From assembly GCA_022575985.1 (NCBI GenBank), contig JAKSXM010000103.1:124001-188000 (forward strand): a stretch of DNA of 64,000 nt, given 5' to 3'. Position numbers and translations under genes: made by a program. The notes beneath the pieces are model-generated. The model was not told the DNA's origin. It saw only the letters and a program-made list of their open reading frames with translations, and ran no database searches. This document shows positions 1 through 11,467 of this stretch, piece by piece (within the stretch, counting starts at the first letter, position 1; the number at the start of each line of letters is the position of its first letter). This DNA is from Anagrus nilaparvatae (taxonomy: Eukaryota > Arthropoda > Insecta > Hymenoptera > Mymaridae).

Positions 1-383
1 ATGAAACCATTTGAATAGGTTAAAATTTTTATAAAACAAGTTTACTAATAATAAGAGAATATTCTATGTAGAGGAAAACTAAAACAAATACGGCCCACCA
101 GGCCAGCGTAATTAAAAAACAAGATATAAATAAATTAAATAAGTATTAAAATTATTGTATATTTAGAAAAGGTGGATCCACTTTCATGAAACCATTTGAA
201 TTGGATAAAATTCTTATAAACCAAGTTTACTTATAATAGAAAAATATATAAAATAGAGAAAAACTTAAACAAATACAGTCCAAAAGGCCTGAGAAATAAA
301 AAAACATAATATAAAAAATTTAAATAGGTATCAAAATTATTGTATTTTTATAAACGTTGGATCCACTTGCATGAAACCATTTG

Positions 384-1121
384 AATAGGTTAAAATTTTT
401 ATAAAACAAGTTTACTTAAAATGAAAAAATATGTAAAATAGAGAAAAACTTTAACAAATACAGTCCAAAAGTCCTTAGAAATAAAAAAACAAGATATAAA
501 AATATAAATAGGTATCAAAAATATTGTATTTTTAGAATCTTTGGATCTACTTGCATGAAACCATTTGAATTGGTTAAAATTTTTATAAACCAAGTTTACT
601 AATAATAAGAGAATATTCTACGTAGAGGAAAACTAAAACAAATACGGCCCTTCAGACCAGCGTAATTAAAAAACAAGATATAAATAAATTAAAAAAGTAT
701 TAAAATTATTGTATATTTAGAAAAGGTGGATCCACTTTCATGAAACCATTTGAATAGGTTAAAATTTTTATAAAACAAGTTTACTTATAATGAAAAAATA
801 TGTAAAATAGAGAAAAACCTTAACAAATACAGTCCAAAAGGCCTGAGAAATAAAAAAACAAGATATAAAAATATAAATAGGTATCAAAAATATTGTATTT
901 TTAGAATCTTTGGATCTACTTGCTTGAAACTATTTGAATTGGTTAAAATTTTTATAAACCAAGTTTACTAATAATAAGAGAATATTCTACGTAGAGGAAA
1001 ACTAAAACAAATACGGCCCTTCAGACCAGCGTAATTAAAAAACAAGATATAAATAAATTAAAAAAGTATTAAAATTATTGTATATTTAGAAAAGGTGGAT
1101 CCACTTTCATGAAACCATTTG
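384..1121 (+). repeat. Two tandem A-B' type dimers (369 bp each)
   Basis: Monomers at 384-567 (A) and 568-752 (B type) are followed by a near copy at 753-1121. Both B units carry the unusual box GGCCCTTCAGACC, in which the second GGCC is broken to GACC. Another unit with this GACC box lies near 5.83 kb. The shared rare variant shows this is a local dimer duplication rather than two independent pairs. Confidence 0.75.
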
Positions 1122-1675
1122 AATAGGTTGAAATTTTTATAAAACAAGTTTACTTATAATGAAAAAATATGTAAAATAGAGAAAAACCTTAACAAATACA
1201 GTCCAAAAGGCCTGAGAAATAAAAAAACAAGATATAAAAATATAAATAGGTATCAAAAATATTGTATTTTTAGAATGTTTGGATCTACTTGCTTGAAACC
1301 ATTTGAATTGGTTAAAATTTTTATAAACCAAGTTTATTAATAATAAGAGAATATTCTATGTAGAGGAAAACTAAAACAAATACGGCCCACCAGGCCAGCG
1401 TAATTAAAAAACAAGATATAAATAAATTAAATAAGTATTAAATTTATTGTATATTTAGAAAAGGTGGATCCACTTTCATGAAACCATTTGAATAGGTTAA
1501 AATTTTTATAAAACAAGTTTACTTATAATGAAAAAATATGTAAAATAGAGAAAAACCTTAACAAATACAGTCCAAAAGGCCTGAGAAATAAAAAAAAATA
1601 ATATAAATAATTTAAATAGGTATCAAAATTATTGTATTTTTATAAACGGTGGATCCACTTGCATGAAACCATTTG
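1122..1675 (+). repeat. A-B'-A/C trimer duplicated 5910 bp downstream (copy 1)
   Basis: This trimer contains a rare A/C hybrid monomer with an A-type 5' half, then AAAAAAAATAATATAAATAA (start 1591), and the end AAACGGTGGATCC. The same three monomers, with shared variants AGTTTATTAATAATAAG and TAAATTTATTG in the B' unit, recur at 7032-7585, exactly 5910 bp (32 monomers) away. The hybrid changes from A-like to C-like just after the GGCCTGAGAAATAAA box, which marks a likely exchange point. Confidence 0.8.
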
Positions 1676-3710
1676 AATAGGTTAAAATTTTTATAAAACA
1701 AGTTTACTAATAATAAGAGAATATTCTATGTAGAGGAAATTTAAAACAAATACGGCCCACCAGGCCAGCGTAATTAAAAAACAAGATATAAATAAATTAA
1801 ATAAGTATTAAAATTATTGTATATTTAGAAAAGGTGGATCCACTTTCATGAAACCATTTGAATTGGATAAAATTCTTATAAACCAAGTTTACTTATAATA
1901 GAAAAATATATAAAATAGAGAAAAACTTAAACAAATACAGTCCAAAAGGCCTGAGAAATAAAAAAACATAATATAAAAAATTTAAATAGGTATCAAAATT
2001 ATTGTATTTTTATAAACGTTTGATCCACTTGCATGAAACCATTTGAATAGGTTAAAATTTTTATAAAACAAGTTTACTTATAATGAAAAAATATGTGAAA
2101 TAGAGAAAAACCTAAACAAATACAGTCCAAAAGGCCTGAGAAATAAAAAAACAAGATATAAAAAATTTAATTAGGTATCAAAACTATTGTATTTTTATAA
2201 AAGTTGGATCTACTTGCATAAAACCATTTGAATTGGTTAAAATTTTTATAAAACAAGTTTACTTATAATGAAAAAATATGTAAAATAGAGAAAAACCTAA
2301 ACCAATACTGTCCAAAAGGCCTGAGAAATAAAAAAACAAGATATAAAATATTTAATTAGGTATCAAAATTAGTGGATTTTTATAATCGTTGGATCCACTT
2401 GCATTAAACCATTTGAATAGGTTAAAATTTTTATAAAACAAGTTTACTAATAATAAGAGAATATTCTATGTAGAGGAAAACTAAAACAAATACAGCCCAC
2501 CAGGCCAGCGTAATTAAAAAACAAGATATAAATAAATTAAATAAGTATTAAAATTATTGTACATTTAGAAAAGGTGGATCCACTTTAATGAAACCATTTG
2601 AATTGGATAAAATTCTTATAAACCAAGTTTACTTATAATAGAAAAATATATAAAATAGAGAAAAACTTAAACAAATACAGTCCAAAAGGCCTGAGAAATA
2701 AAAAAACATAATATAAAAAATTTAAATAGGTATCAAAATTATTGTATTTTTATAAACGTTGGATCCACTTGCATGAAACCATTTGAATAGGTTAAAATTT
2801 TTATAAAACTAGTTTACTTATAATGAAAAAATATGTGAAATAGAGAAAAACCTAAACAAATACAGTCCAAAAGGCCTGAGAAATAAAAAAACAAGATATA
2901 AAAAATTTAATTAGTTATCAAAATTATTGTATTTTTATAAAAGTTTGGTCTACTTGCATAAAACCATTTGAATTGGTTAAAATTTTTATAAACCCAGTTT
3001 ACAAATAATGAGAGAATATTCTACGTAGAGAAAAACTTAAACAAATATGGCCCTTGAGGCCAGCGTAATTAAAAAACAAGATATAAATAAATTAAATAAG
3101 TATTAAAGTTATTGTATATTTAGATAAGGTGGATTCACTTTCATGAAACCATTTGAATAGGTTAAAATTTTTATAAAACAAGTTTACTTATAATGAAAAA
3201 ATATGTAAAATATAGAAAAACCTAAACAAATACAGTCTAAAAGGCCTGAGAAATAAAAAAACAAGATATAAAAAATTTAATTAGGTATCAAAATTATTGT
3301 ATTTTTATAAACGTTGGATCTACTTGCATAAAACCATTTGTATTAGTTAAAATTTTTATAAACCAATTTTACTAATAATGAGAGAATATTCTACGTAGTG
3401 AAAAACTTAAAAAAATACGGCCCTTCAGGCCAGCGTAATTAAAAAACAAGATATAAATAAATTAAATAAGTATTAAAATTATTGTATATTTAGAAAAGGT
3501 GGATCCACTTTCATGAAACCTTTTGAATTGGTTAAAATTCTTATAAACCAAGTTTACTTATAATAGAAAAATATATAAAATAGAGAAAAACTTAAACAAA
3601 TACAGTCCCAAAGGCCGGAGAAATAAAAAAACATAATATAAAAAATTTAAATAGGTATCAAAATTATTGTATTTTTATAAAAGTTGGATCTACTTGCATA
3701 AAACCATTTG

Positions 3711-4450
3711 AATTGGTTAAAATTTTTATAAACCCAGTTTACAAATAATGAGAGAATATTCTACGTAGAGAAAAACTTAAACAAATATGGCCCTTGAGGC
3801 CAGCGTAATTAAAAAACAAGATATAAATAAATTAAATAAGTATTAAAATTAATGTATATTTAGATAAGGTGGATTCACTTTCATGAAACCATTTGAATAG
3901 GTTAAAATTTTTATAAAACAAGTTTACTCATAATGAAAAAATATGTAAAATAGAGAAAAACCTAAACCAATACTGTCCAAAAGGCCTGAGAAATAAAAAA
4001 ACAAGATATAAAAAATTTAATTAGGTATCAAAATTATTGTATTTTTATAAAAGTTGGATCTACTTGCATAAAACCATTTGAATTGGTTAAAATTTTTATA
4101 AACCCAGTTTACAAATAATGAGAGAATATTCTACGTAGAGAAAAACTTAAACAAATATGGCCCTTGAGGCCAGCGTAATTAAAAAACAAGATATAAATAA
4201 ATTAAATAAGTATTAAAATTAATGTATATTTAGATAAGGTGGATTCACTTTCATGAAACCATTTGAATAGGTTAAAATTTTTATAAAACAAGTTTACTCA
4301 TAATGAAAAAATATGTAAAATAGAGAAAAACCTAAACCAATACTGTCCAAAAGGCCTGAGAAATAAAAAAACAAGATATAAAAAATTTAATTAGGTATCA
4401 AAATTATTGTATTTTTATAATAGTTGGATCCACTTGCATGAAACCATTTG
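3711..4450 (+). repeat. Two near-identical B-D dimers (370 bp each)
   Basis: 3711-4080 and 4081-4450 each contain a B unit then a D unit and share several private variants: AACCCAGTTTACAAATAATG, ATATGGCCCTTGAGGCC, TTAATGTATATTTAGATAAG, GGATTCAC, and TTTACTCATAATG in the D unit. They look identical over almost all of their length, so this is a recent local tandem duplication. A related but more diverged B-D pair precedes it at 2971-3340. Confidence 0.82.
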
Positions 4451-7031
4451 AATAGGTTAAAATTTTTATAAAACAAGTTTACTAATAATAAGAGAATATT
4501 CTATGTAGAGGAAAACTAAAACAAATACGGCCCACCAGGCCAGCGTAATTAAAAAACAAGATATAAATAAATTAAATAAGTATTAAAATTATTGTACATT
4601 TAGAAAAGGTGGATCCACTTTCATGAAACCATTTGAATTGGATAAATTTCTTATAAACCAAGTTTACTTATAATAGAAAAATATATAAAATAGAGAAAAA
4701 TTTAAACAAATACAGTCAAAAAGGCCTGAGAAATAAAAAAACAAGATATAAAAAATTTAATTAGGTATCAAAATTATTGTATTTTTATAAACGTTGGATC
4801 TACTTGCAAAAAACCATTTGTATTAGTTAAAATTTTTATAAAACAATTTTACTAATAATGAGAGAATATTCTACGTAGTGAAAAACTTCAACAAATACGG
4901 CCCTTCAGGCCAGCGTAATTAAAAAACAAGATATAAATAAATTAAATAAGTAATAAAATTATTGTATATTTAGAAAAGGTGGATCCACTTTCATGAAACC
5001 ATTTGAATTGGTTAAAATTCTTATAAACCAAGTTTACTTATAATAGAAAAATATATAAAATAGAGAAAAACTTAAACAAATACAGTCCAAAAGTCCTGAG
5101 AAATAAATAAACATAATATAAAAAATTTAAATAGGTATCAAAATTATTGTATTTTTTTAAACGTTGGATCCACTTGCATGAAACCATTTGAATAGGTTAA
5201 AATTTTTATAAAACAAGTTTACTTATAATGAAAAAATATGTAAAATAGAGAAAAACCTTAACAAATACAGTCCAAAAGTCCTGAGAAATAAAAAAACAAG
5301 ATATAAAAATATAAATAGGTATCAAAAATATTGTATTTTTAGAATCTTTGGATATACTTGCTTGAAACCATTTGAATTGGTTAAAATTTTTATAAACCAA
5401 GTTTACTAATAATAAGAGAATATTCTATGTAGAGGAAAACTAAAACAAATACGTCCCACCAGGCCAGCGTAATTAAAAAACAAGATATAAATAAATTAAA
5501 TAAGTATTAAAATTATTGTATATTTAGAAAAGGTGGATCCACTTTCATGAAACCATTTGAATAAGTTAAAATTTTTATAAAACAAGTTTACTTATAATGA
5601 AAAAATATGTAAAATAGAGAAAAACCTTAACAAATACAGTCCAAAAAGCCTGAGAAATAAAAAAACAAGATATAAAAATTTAAATAGGTATCAAAATATT
5701 GTATTTTTAGAATCTTTGGATCTACTTGCATGAAACCATTTGAATTGGTTAAAATTTTTATAAACCAAGTTTACTAATAATAAGAGAATATTCTACGTAG
5801 AGGAAAACTAAAACAAATACGGCCCTTCAGACCAGCGTAATTAAAAAACAAGATATAAATAAATTAAAAAAGTATTAAAATTATTGTATATTTAGAAAAG
5901 GTGGATCCACTTTCATGAAACCATTTGAATAGGTTAGAATTTTTATAAAACAAGTTTACTTATAATGAAAAAATATGTAAAATAGAGAAAAACCTTAACT
6001 AATACAGTCCAAAAGGCCTGAGAAATAAAAAAACAAGATATAAAAATATAAATAGGTATCAAAAATATTGTATTTTTAGAATCTTTGGATCTACTTGCTT
6101 GAAACCATTTGAATTGGTTAAAATTTTTTAAACCAAGTTTATTAATAATAAGAGAATATTCTATGTAGAGGAAAACTAAAACAAATACGGCCCACCAGGC
6201 CAGCGTAATTAAAAAACAAGATATAAATAAATTAAATAAGTATTAAATTTATTGTATATTTAGAAAAGGTGGATCCACTTTCATGAAACTATTTGAATAG
6301 GTTAAAATTTTTATAAAACAAGTTTACTTATAATGAAAAAATATGTTAAATAGAGAAAAACCTTAACAAATACAGTCCAAAAAGCCTGAGAAATAAAAAA
6401 ACAAGATATAAAAATTTAAATAGGTATCAAAATATTGTATTTTTAGAATCTTTGGATCTACTTGCATGAAACCATTTGAATTGGTTAAAATTTTTTAAAC
6501 CAAGTTTACTAATAATAAGAAAATATTCTACGTAGAGGAAAACTAAAACAAATACGGCCCTTCAGGCCAGCGTAATTAAAAAACAAGATATAAATAAATT
6601 AAAAAAGTATTAAAATTATTGTATATTTAGAAAAGGTGGATCCACTTTCATGAAACCATTTTCATAGGTTAAATATTTTATATAACAAGTTTACTTATAA
6701 TGAAAAAATATGTAAAATAGAGAAAAACCTTAACTAATACAGTCCAAAAGGCCTGAGAAATAAAAAAACAAGATATAATAATTTAAATAGGTATCAAAAA
6801 TATTGTATTTTTAGAATCTTTGGATCCACTTTTATGAATTCATTTGAGTTGGTTAAAATTTTAATAAACCAATTTTACTAATAATGAGAGAATATTCTAC
6901 GTAGAGAAAAACTTAAACAAATACGGCCCTTCAGGCCAGCGTAATTAAAAAACAAGATATGAATAAATTAAATAAGTATTAAAATTATTGTATATTTAGA
7001 AAAGGTGGATCCTCTTTCATGAAACCATTTG

Positions 7032-7585
7032 AATAGGTTAAAATTTTTATAAAACAAGTTTACTTATAATGAAAAAATATGTAAAATAGAGAAAAACCTT
7101 AACAAATACAGTCCAAAAGGCCTGAGAAATAAAAAAACAAGATATAAAAATATAAATAGGTATCAAAAATATTGTATTTTTAGAATCTTTGGATCTACTT
7201 GCTTGAAACCATTTGAATTGGTTAAAATTTTTATAAACCAAGTTTATTAATAATAAGAGAATATTCTATGTAGAGGAAAACTAAAACAAATACGGCCCAC
7301 CAGGCCAGCGTAATTAAAAAACAAGATATAAATAAATTAAATAAGTATTAAATTTATTGTATATTTAGAAAAGGTGGATCCACTTTCATGAAACCATTTG
7401 AATAGGTTAAAATTTTTATAAAACAAGTTTACTTATAATGAAAAAATATGTAAAATAGAGAAAAACCTTAACAAATACAGTCCAAAAGGCCTGAGAAATA
7501 AAAAAAAATAATATAAATAATTTAAATAGGTATCAAAATTATTGTATTTTTATAAACGGTGGATCCACTTGCATGAAACCATTTG
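7032..7585 (+). repeat. A-B'-A/C trimer, copy 2 of the 5910-bp-spaced duplication
   Basis: Partner of the trimer at 1122-1675. The hybrid monomer marker AAAAAAAATAATATAAATAA begins at 7501, and the unit ends AAACGGTGGATCC as in copy 1. It sits just before the first regular higher-order repeat, so the 5.9-kb irregular stretch between the two copies is bracketed by the same module. Confidence 0.8.
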
Positions 7586-7955
7586 AATAGGTTAAAATTT
7601 TTACAAACCAATTTTACAAATAATGAGAGAATATTCTACGTAGAGAAGAACTTAAACAAATACGGCCCTTCAGGCCAGCGTAATTAAAAAACAAGATATA
7701 AATAAATTAAATAAGTATTAAAATTATTGTATATTTAGAAAAGGTGGATCCACTTTCATGAAACCATTTGAATTGGTTAAAATTCTTATAAACCAAGTTT
7801 ACTAATAATAGAAAAATATATAAAATAGAGAAAAACTTAAACAAATTTAGTCCAAAAGGCCTGAGAAATAAAAAAACAAGATATAAAAAATTTAAATAGG
7901 TATCAAAATTATTGTATTTTTATAAACGTTGGATCCACTTGCATGAAACCATTTG

Positions 7956-9619
7956 AATAGGTTAAAATTTTTATAAAACAAGTTTACTTATAATGAAAAA
8001 ATATGTAAAATAGAGAAAAACCTTAACAAATACAGTCCAAAAGGCCTGAGAAATAAAAAAACAATATATAAAAATATAAATAGGTATCAAAAATATTGTA
8101 TTTTTAGAATCTTTGGATCTACTTGCTTGAAACCATTTGAATTGGTTAAAATTTTTTATAAACCACATTTACTAATAATGAGAGAATATTCTACGTAGAG
8201 AAAAACTTAAACAAATACGGCCCTTCAGGCCAGCGTAATTAAAAAACAAGATATAAATAAATTAAATAAGTATTAAAATTATTGTATATTTAGAAAAGGT
8301 GGATCCACTTTCATGAAACCATTTGAATAGGTTAAAATTTTTATAAAACAAGTTTACTTATTATGAAAAAATATGTAAAATAGAGAAAAACCTTAACAAA
8401 TACAGTCCAAAAGGCCTGAGAAATAAAAAAACAAGATATAAAAATATAAATAGGTATCAAAAATATTGTATTTTTAGAATCTTTGGATCTACTTGCTTGA
8501 AACCATTTGAATTGGTTAAAATTCTTATAAACCAAGTTTACTTATAATAGAAAAATATATAAAATAGAGAAAAACTTAAACAAATACAGTCCAAAAGGCC
8601 TGAGAAATAAAAAAAGTTAATATAAAAAATTTAAATAGGTATCAAAATTATTGTATTTTTATAAACGTTGGATCCACTTGCATGAAACCATTTGAATAGG
8701 TTAAAATTTTTATAAAACAAGTTTACTTATAATGAAAAAATATGTAAAATAGAGAAAAACCTAAACAAATACAGTCAAAAAGGCCTGAGAAATAAAAAAA
8801 CAAGATATAAAAAATTTAATTAGGTATCAAAATTATTGTATTTTTATAAACGTTGGATCTACTTGCATAAAACCATTTTAATTGGTTAAAATTTTTATAA
8901 ACCAATTTTACTAATAATGAGAGAATATTCTACGTAGAGAAAAACTTAAACAAATACGGCCCTTCAGGCCAGCGTAATTAAAAAACAAGATATAAATAAA
9001 TTAAATAAGTATTAAAATTATTGTATATTTAGAAAAGGTGGATCCACTTTCATGAAACCATTTGAATAGGTTAAAATTTTTATAAAACAAGTTTACTTAT
9101 AATGAAAAAATATGTAAAATAGAGAAAAACCTTAACAAATACAGTCCAAAAGGCCTGAGAAATAAAAAAACAAGATATAAAAATATAAATAGGTATCAAA
9201 AATATTGTATTTTTAGAATCTTTGGATCTACTTGCTTGAAACCATTTGAATTGGTTAAAATTTTTATAAACCAATTTTACTAATAATGAGAGAATATTCT
9301 ACGTAGAGAAAAACTTAAACAAATACGGCCCTTCAGGCCAGCGTAATTAAAAAACAAGATATAAATAAATTAAATAAGTATTAAAATTATTGTATATTTA
9401 GAAAAGGTGGATCCACTTTCATGAAACCATTTGAATTGGTTAAAATTCTTATAAACCAAGTTTACTTATAATAGAAAAATATATAAAATAGAGAAAAACT
9501 TAAACAAATTTAGTCCAAAAGGCCTGAGAAATAAAAAAAACATAATATAAAAAATTTAAATAGGTATCAAATTTATTGTATTTTTATAAACGTTGGATCC
9601 ACTTGCATGAAACCATTTG
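7956..9619 (+). repeat. Higher-order repeat, 9-monomer copy (1664 bp)
   Basis: Order A'-B-A-C-D-B-A-B-C. It matches the 10-monomer unit that follows, except that the C normally found between the second B and the second plain A is missing. One-monomer losses of this kind are what unequal exchange between aligned monomers would produce. Shared details with the next unit include TTTTTTATAAACCACATTT (one extra T) where A' joins B, and C units with CAAATTTAGTCC. Confidence 0.82.
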
Positions 9620-9989
9620 AATAGGTTAAAATTTTTATAAAACAAGTATACTTATAATGAAAAAATATGTAAAATAGAGAAAAACCTTAACAAATACAGT
9701 CCAAAAGGCCTGTGAAATAAAAAAACAATATATAAAAATATAAATAGGTATCAAAAATATTGTATTTTTAGAATCTTTGGATCTACTTGCTTGAAACCAT
9801 TTGAATTGGTTAAAATTTTTTATAAACCACATTTACTAATAATGAGAGAATATTCTACGTAGAGAAAAACTTAAACAAATACGGCCCTTCAGGCCAGCGT
9901 AATTAAAAAACAAGATATAAATAAATTAAATAAGTATTAAAATTATTGTATATTTAGAAAAGGTGGATCCACTTTCATGAAACCATTTG

Positions 9990-10173
9990 AATAGGTTAAA
10001 ATTTTTATAAAACAAGTTTACTTATAATGAAAAAATATGTAAAATAGAGAAAAACCTTAACAAATACAGTCCAAAAGGCCTGAGAAATAAAAAAACAAGA
10101 TATAAAAATATAAATAGGTATCAAAAATATTGTATTTTTAGAATCTTTGGATCTACTTGCTTGAAACCATTTG
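9990..10173 (+). repeat. Class A monomer, reference copy (184 bp)
   Basis: Representative A monomer. It starts AATAGGTT, has TTATAATGAAAAAATATG near position 45-60, ACCTTAACAAATACAGTCC before the AGGCCT box, and ends with GGATCTACTTGCTTGAAACC. It contains no CpG dinucleotide. At 10123-10139 is a perfect inverted repeat AAAAATA-TTG-TATTTTT (7-bp arms, 3-base loop) that C, D and B monomers lack. GGATCT replaces the BamHI site GGATCC. Subtypes: A' has ACAATATATAAAAATATAAA; A'' has GGTAACAAAAATATTG instead of GGTATC. Class A is the only class with a long minus-strand open frame, judged non-coding (see rejected items). Confidence 0.93.
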
Positions 10174-10358
10174 AATTGGTTAAAATTCTTATAAACCAAG
10201 TTTACTTATAATAGAAAAATATATAAAATAGAGAAAAACTTAAACAAATACAGTCCAAAAGGCCTGAGAAATAAAAAAAGATAATATAAAAAATTTAAAT
10301 AGGTATCAAAATTATTTTATTTTTATAAACGTTGGATCCACTTGCATGAAACCATTTG
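10174..10358 (+). repeat. Class C monomer, reference copy (185 bp)
   Basis: Representative C monomer. It starts AATTGGTTAAAATTCTTATA, has ATAATAGAAAAATATATAAA in place of the A-type ATGAAAAAATATG, shares the AGTCCAAAAGGCCTGAG box with A, and ends AAACGTTGGATCCACTTGCATG. It has one CpG (10330). Common variants: AAGATAATATAAA (this copy), ACATAATATAAA (for example 10729-10913), and ATAAATAAACATAATTTAAA in the trimer region. The changed 5' half separates C from D, while the 3' halves are close. Confidence 0.9.
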
Positions 10359-10543
10359 AATAGGTTAAAATTTTTATAAAACAAGTTTACTTATAATGAA
10401 AAAATATGTAAAATAGAGAAAAACCTAAACAAATACAGTCAAAAAGGCCTGAGAAATAAAAAAACAAGATATAAAAAATTTAATTAGGTATCAAAATTAT
10501 TGTATTTTTATAAACGTTGGATCTACTTGCATAAAACCATTTG
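10359..10543 (+). repeat. Class D monomer, reference copy (185 bp)
   Basis: Representative D monomer. Its 5' half matches class A, but it has ACCTAAACAAATACAGTC followed by AAAAAGGCCT (one base different from A). Its 3' half has AAAATTTAATTAGGTATC and ends GGATCTACTTGCATAAAACC. It has one CpG. A subtype here called D' keeps the D centre but ends like C with GGATCCACTTGCATG (for example the consecutive D' units in 34.1-34.5 kb and 53.5-53.9 kb). D therefore looks like a natural A/C recombinant class; this is an inference from shared halves. Confidence 0.85.
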
Positions 10544-10728
10544 AATTGGTTAAAATTTTTATAAACCAATTTTACTAATAATGAGAGAATATTCTACGTA
10601 GAGAAGAACTTAAACAAATACGGCCCTTCAGGCCAGCGTAATTAAAAAACAAGATATAAATAAATTAAATAAGTATTAAAATTATTGTATATTTAGAAAA
10701 GGTGGATCCACTTTCATGAAACCATTTG
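10544..10728 (+). repeat. Class B monomer, reference copy (185 bp)
   Basis: Representative B monomer, the most distinct class. Between about position 40 and 95 it carries in order GAATATTC (10587-10594), the 10-bp palindrome TCTACGTAGA (10593-10602) and the box GGCC-CTTCA-GGCC (10622-10634) followed by AGCG. Near the 3' end is the perfect 10-bp palindrome GTGGATCCAC (10702-10711). Three CpG sites lie within 42 bp (10597, 10621, 10637). In the stretches I traced, B monomers are separated from each other by one to three A, C or D monomers and I never saw two B units adjacent. This suggests B is one arm of an old heterodimer or heterotrimer. Confidence 0.93.
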
Positions 10729-11467
10729 AATTGGTTAAAATTCTTATAAACCAAGTTTACTTATAATAGAAAAATATATAAAATAGAGAATAACTTAAAC
10801 AAATTTAGTCCAAAAGGCCTGAGAAATAAAAAAACATAATATAAAAAATTTAAATAGGTATCAAAATTATTGTATTTTTATAAACGTTGGATCCACTTGC
10901 ATGAAACCATTTGAATAGGTTAAAATTTTTATAAAACAAGTTTACTTATAATGAAAAAATATGTAAAATAGAGAAAAACCTTAACAAATACAGTCCAAAA
11001 GGCCTGAGAAATAAAAAAACAAGATATAAAAATATAAATAGGTATCAAAAATATTGTATTTTTAGAATCTTTGGATCTACTTGCTTGAAACCATTTGAAT
11101 TGGTTAAAATTTTTACAAACCAATTTTACAAATAATGAGAGAATATTCTACGTAGAGAAGAACTTAAACAAATACGGCTCTTCAGGCCAGCGTAATTAAA
11201 AAACAAGATATAAATAAATTAAATAAGTATTAAAATTATTGTATATTTAGAAAAGGTGGATCCACTTTCATGAAACCATTTGAATTGGTTAAAATTCTTA
11301 TAAACCAAGTTTACTTATAATAGAAAAATATATAAAATAGAGAAAAACTTAAACAAATTTAGTCCAAAAGGCCTGAGAAATAAAAAAACATAATATAAAA
11401 AATTTAAATAGGTATCAAAATTATTGTATTTTTATAAACGTTGGATCCACTTGCATGAAACCATTTG

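Larger units (their letters stand above)
1..7955 (+). repeat. Irregular left part of the array, no clean higher-order repeat
   Basis: This part has the same monomer classes, with B' especially frequent, but the monomer order changes often. More single-copy variants are visible than further right: for example AATATGGCCCTTGAGGCC near 3.04, 3.78 and 4.16 kb, GTGGATTCAC breaking the BamHI palindrome near 3.13, 3.87 and 4.24 kb, and ATTAGTGGATTTTTATAATC near 2.37 kb. Short local duplications of 2 to 4 monomers are present. This resembles the older, less homogenised part of a satellite array, but whether a real array edge lies to the left cannot be seen. Confidence 0.75.
9620..11467 (+). repeat. 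Reference higher-order repeat, 10 monomers (1848 bp)
   Basis: Unit boundaries read directly: A' 9620-9803, B 9804-9989, A 9990-10173, C 10174-10358, D 10359-10543, B 10544-10728, C 10729-10913, A 10914-11097, B 11098-11282, C 11283-11467. Lengths are 184 to 186 bp and sum to 1848. The next A' starts at 11468, giving an exact 1848-bp period that continues for eight monomers. This is the simplest unit from which most other arrangements in the window can be derived by losing, adding or swapping monomers. That derivation is an inference; the period is observed. Confidence 0.88.

Noticed and set aside
10622..10634. GGCC-CTTCA-GGCC in B units as a rho-independent terminator or CRISPR repeat
   Set aside because: The stem is only 4 bp and is not followed by a T-run on the plus strand. 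The repeats are separated by related satellite units, not unique spacers, so neither interpretation fits.
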